Origin: Rhizobiaceae bacterium
GTDB lineage: Bacteria; Pseudomonadota; Alphaproteobacteria; Rhizobiales; Rhizobiaceae
Direction of reading: 5' to 3'
Assembly (NCBI GenBank): GCA_028865845.1
Contig: JAGWJK010000181.1
Location: 1-7,533, forward strand
DNA: 7,533 nt
The position numbers were made by a program, and so were the translations under genes. This document shows positions 6,144-7,533 of the stretch, one piece after another. The notes beneath the pieces are model-generated. The model was given only the letters and a program-made list of their open reading frames with translations. It did not search any database and was not told the DNA's origin. Position 1 is the stretch's first letter. Each line of letters starts with the position of its first letter.

Positions 6144-6857
6144 TCAAGCCTTCTCCGATACCGCGATGCGGTCCGGCCTTTGCGTCGCGGAGGACGCTTC
6201 GTTCCTGTCCGCGCCATAGGCTTTCAGAAACATATCGACGGCATGTTCCGCAGACAGCCGGATCTCCTCGTCCGTCGCCGTGCCGCCAAACAGCGTCGTC
6301 ATCTGCAGCTCCGCATTGATCAGCGCCGAGAACTGGCGGGATGCGAGGTCGCAGTCCTCGATCCGCAGCAGACCCTGGTGGGTCAGCCGGGCAAAGATGG
6401 CGCCGAGGGCCATGCCGATCTTGCAGGGGCCCTGTTCCTTCCATGCCTCGAAAAGCTGCGGGTAACGCGCTCCCTCGCACTGGACCAGTTTGTTCAGGAA
6501 CCTGCCGTCCTGGCTGTAGAGGCAATTGTGATTGAGATGGATGGCAAAGTTGACGAGTTCGCCGCGGAGGTCGTCGGGCTTGTCGGGAAATGCCGACAAC
6601 ACGGAGAACAGCGCCATGTTCACGCGACCGGTGACGTCGGCGACGACGGCGGTGAACAAGGTCTCCTTCTCGCGGTAGTGGTTGTAGATGGTCTGCCTAG
6701 AGACGCAGGCCTCTTCAGCGATCTCGTCGATGCTCGCGCCAGCAAATCCCTTGCGGCAAAAGACCTCCGCCGCAGCGTCCAGGATGGGGACACGCTTCAT
6801 GCATTGTGCGGGTCTGTTGGTTTTCGCCTGCAAAGCGGGCGCCGATCGACTTTTCAT
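6144..6857 (-). CDS. TetR/AcrR family regulator, divergent from an MFS exporter
   Basis: With the ATG at 6857 it has 237 residues. The N-terminal DNA-binding domain is VPILDAAAEVFCRKGFAGAS (about 23-42), followed by the helix-turn-helix IDEIAEEACVSRQTIYNHYR (43-62) and EKETLF. The C-terminal domain, with NKLVQCEGARYPQLFEAW, resembles the AefR-like group of TetR regulators. It is probably the repressor of the divergent exporter and of itself, since paired palindromes lie between them. Start choice: the frame runs on to 7016, but ATGs at 6914 and 7016 lie within or beyond the operator/promoter region. 6857 and 6800 are the remaining options, neither with a ribosome site. A promoter TTGTCC-N17-TATCTT would start transcription right at 6857, so translation may be leaderless. 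Seven cysteines is a high number. Family certain; start uncertain. Confidence 0.88.
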   Translation of the reverse strand: MKSRSAPALQAKTNRPAQCMKRVPILDAAAEVFCRKGFAGASIDEIAEEACVSRQTIYNHYREKETLFTAVVADVTGRVNMALFSVLSAFPDKPDDLRGELVNFAIHLNHNCLYSQDGRFLNKLVQCEGARYPQLFEAWKEQGPCKIGMALGAIFARLTHQGLLRIEDCDLASRQFSALINAELQMTTLFGGTATDEEIRLSAEHAVDMFLKAYGADRNEASSATQRPDRIAVSEKA

Positions 6858-6863
6858 GGCGCG

Positions 6864-6892
6864 AAGATAATCCGTATTGACGGTTTGGACAA
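6864..6892 (-). promoter_or_regulatory. Promoter of the second tetR gene
   Basis: On the minus strand, TTGTCC (6892-6887), a 17-bp spacer and TATCTT (6869-6864) form a sigma-70-like promoter. The expected start point, 7 nt beyond the -10 box, falls on the A of the ATG at 6857. Its -35 box lies inside the outer arm of the operator palindrome, so the regulator bound there would block its own gene. Confidence 0.45.
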
Positions 6893-6905
6893 TGGTGTCT
6901 ATTTT
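6877..6905 (+). promoter_or_regulatory. Promoter of the MFS exporter gene
   Basis: TTGACG (6877-6882), a 17-bp spacer and TATTTT (6900-6905) form a good sigma-70-like promoter directed towards the exporter. Transcription would begin near 6912, leaving an unusually long leader of about 270 nt before the ATG at 7180. The first GACA-N4-TGTC box (6888-6899) fills the spacer between -35 and -10, the classic position for a TetR repressor. Confidence 0.5.
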
Positions 6906-6930
6906 GACATTCATGTCCAAAAATATGGAC
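6884..6930. promoter_or_regulatory. Operator array of GACA/TGTC half-sites, probable TetR binding region
   Basis: Outer arms TTTGGACA (6884-6891) and TGTCCAAA (6914-6921) share a centre (6902.5) with inner arms TGTC (6896-6899) and GACA (6906-6909), giving a 38-bp imperfect palindrome. Read differently, it is two GACA-N4-TGTC boxes (6888-6899 and 6906-6917) exactly 18 bp apart. A further dyad GTCCA (6915-6919) / TGGAC (6926-6930) follows. It covers both divergent promoters. The arrangement suits two TetR dimers bound side by side. Symmetry is seen directly; the binding protein is inferred from position. Confidence 0.6.
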
Positions 6931-7045
6931 GAGACCGTAAAGCGTATTCGGGGCCCGCGCTTTCCTCCCAAGACCGTGTGGCGTTCCAAGAGATAATCCA
7001 AAGAGCCGGCGAGCATCCCGTCGATTTCCGGGTGGCTTGTTCGTC

Positions 7046-7165
7046 GAGGAGACGGCAGTTGAGCCCCTGTCGGGTCTCGATCGCCCGATGCAGTACATCG
7101 TTTTCAACGTCTCCTTCGGGGAGATGCAGCGCGAAGGCAATCCGGCTTTCGCGCCGGAAGTTTTT
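7046..7165 (+). promoter_or_regulatory. Structured leader of the exporter mRNA (possible attenuator)
   Basis: CGTCTCC (7108-7114) can pair with GGAGATG downstream (7120-7126, one G-U pair, loop TTCGG). It can instead pair perfectly with GGAGACG upstream (7048-7054, extendable to 9 bp at 7046-7054/7108-7116). The two pairings are mutually exclusive. Further on, TCCGGC (7141-7146) pairs with GCCGGA (7153-7158), followed by TTTTT at 7161-7165, which looks like a short intrinsic terminator 15 nt before the exporter ATG. Such a layout fits attenuation, but stems this short can arise by chance. Confidence 0.3.
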
Positions 7166-7183
7166 GAAAGATCATCACCATGA
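7088..7183 (+). CDS. Possible 31-codon leader ORF overlapping the exporter start
   Basis: An ATG at 7088 opens a 31-codon frame (MQYIVFNVSFGEMQ..., ending FERSSP) whose TGA at 7181-7183 overlaps the exporter ATG as ATGA. The frame is open without stop from 6941, but its only earlier potential starts are rare codons such as TTG 7037. No clear ribosome site precedes 7088 and the peptide matches nothing I know. It could couple translation to the exporter or be a chance frame. Confidence 0.22.
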   Translation: MQYIVFNVSFGEMQREGNPAFAPEVFERSSP

Positions 7184-7533
7184 CGACGTCTTTCCTTCGC
7201 AATGCGATCATTCTTGGCCTGCTCTCGGCCATCGGCCCGTTCGCGATCGACATGTATCTTCCGGCCCTGCCGTCGATCGGCAAGGATCTGGCCGCGGAGA
7301 ACAGTGTCGTGCAATTGAGCCTGCTGTTCTTCTTCATTCCCTTCGCGATCTTCCAGCTGCTCTATGGCCCGCTGTCTGATATGTGGGGCCGCAAGGCGCC
7401 GCTCTATCTCGGCATCGGGCTGTTCGCCGTGGCGAGTATCGGTGCGGCCACGACCAGCAATATCGAAACGCTGATCGCCTTCCGTTTCCTGCAGGGTATC
7501 GGCGGTGCCGCCGGCATGGTGGTGCCGCGCGCC
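7180..7533 (+). CDS. Bcr/CflA-family MFS multidrug exporter, N-terminal part (3' truncated)
   Basis: The frame opens at ATG 7180 and is still open at the window edge after 118 codons. It begins with a short cytoplasmic tail and transmembrane helix 1 (about 6-27), containing GPFAIDMYLPALPSIG, the signature of the Bcr/CflA drug-resistance subfamily (DHA1). Helix 2 (about 43-62) leads to loop motif A, GPLSDMWGRK (63-72), then helix 3 (about 75-92), and FRFLQGIGGAAG (101-112) starts helix 4. Members export drugs such as bicyclomycin, chloramphenicol or sulfonamides by proton antiport across the inner membrane; the substrate here is unknown. GAAAG at 7166-7170 is a weak ribosome site. Divergent tetR and the shared operator indicate induction by a ligand, probably an exported compound. 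Confidence 0.92.
   Translation, partial: MTTSFLRNAIILGLLSAIGPFAIDMYLPALPSIGKDLAAENSVVQLSLLFFFIPFAIFQLLYGPLSDMWGRKAPLYLGIGLFAVASIGAATTSNIETLIAFRFLQGIGGAAGMVVPRA

Noticed and set aside
5920..6219. 99-codon plus-strand frame in the gap upstream of the chemoreceptor
   Set aside because: TTG start without ribosome site, extends into the antisense of tetR, no recognisable domain.
6180..7379. 399-codon plus-strand frame
   Set aside because: Antisense to the second TetR gene and out of frame with the MFS exporter; it runs straight through the operator and leader. No family resemblance.

Overview
The window is GC-rich, densely coded DNA that looks like the chromosome of an alphaproteobacterium, most likely Rhizobiales (Rhizobium/Agrobacterium type). 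The grounds are codon usage, the protein styles (a rhizobial-looking DUF692/DUF2063/DoxX set and a soluble globin-coupled chemoreceptor) and the short Shine-Dalgarno leaders. No rRNA, tRNA, CRISPR array, insertion sequence or phage gene was seen. The organism assignment is inference.

Layout from left to right: (1) 1-758 is the 3' end of a glycoside hydrolase gene (GH63/MGH1-like), followed by a hairpin-rich gap with a plausible promoter for (2) a TetR/AcrR regulator at 913-1497. (3) A 232-bp gap holds two tandem GC-rich hairpins and, just before the next gene, the motif GTAACA-N16-CGAA, which resembles the ECF sigma (SigF-type) promoter known from Caulobacter. (4) 1730-4317 is a compact four-gene operon: a small exported Cys-containing precursor (DUF2282, BufA1 type), a DUF692 multinuclear non-haem iron oxidase (BufB), a DUF2063 partner (BufC) and a DoxX-family membrane protein. 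This is a bufferin-type RiPP metallophore locus, which in characterised relatives helps cells tolerate copper by binding it in the periplasm. BufB and BufC modify cysteines of the precursor before export. A perfect 11-bp hairpin closes the operon and faces the convergent gene behind it.

(5) 4430-5920 (minus strand) encodes a soluble methyl-accepting chemotaxis protein with an N-terminal protoglobin domain, probably a haem-based oxygen sensor for aerotaxis. (6) 6144-6857 (minus) encodes a second, cysteine-rich TetR regulator, divergent from (7) a Bcr/CflA-type MFS drug exporter that starts at 7180 and runs off the window. The space between them carries overlapping divergent sigma-70-like promoters. 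These are embedded in an array of GACA/TGTC half-sites, including two GACA-N4-TGTC boxes exactly 18 bp apart, which is a strong candidate operator for the adjacent TetR. The exporter mRNA would have an unusually long leader (about 270 nt) with alternative hairpins and a short ORF overlapping the exporter start.

The most interesting items are the bufferin operon with its ECF-like promoter and the TetR/MFS control region. The first is a recently described type of system. The detailed regulatory architecture of both regions is inferred here from sequence only.
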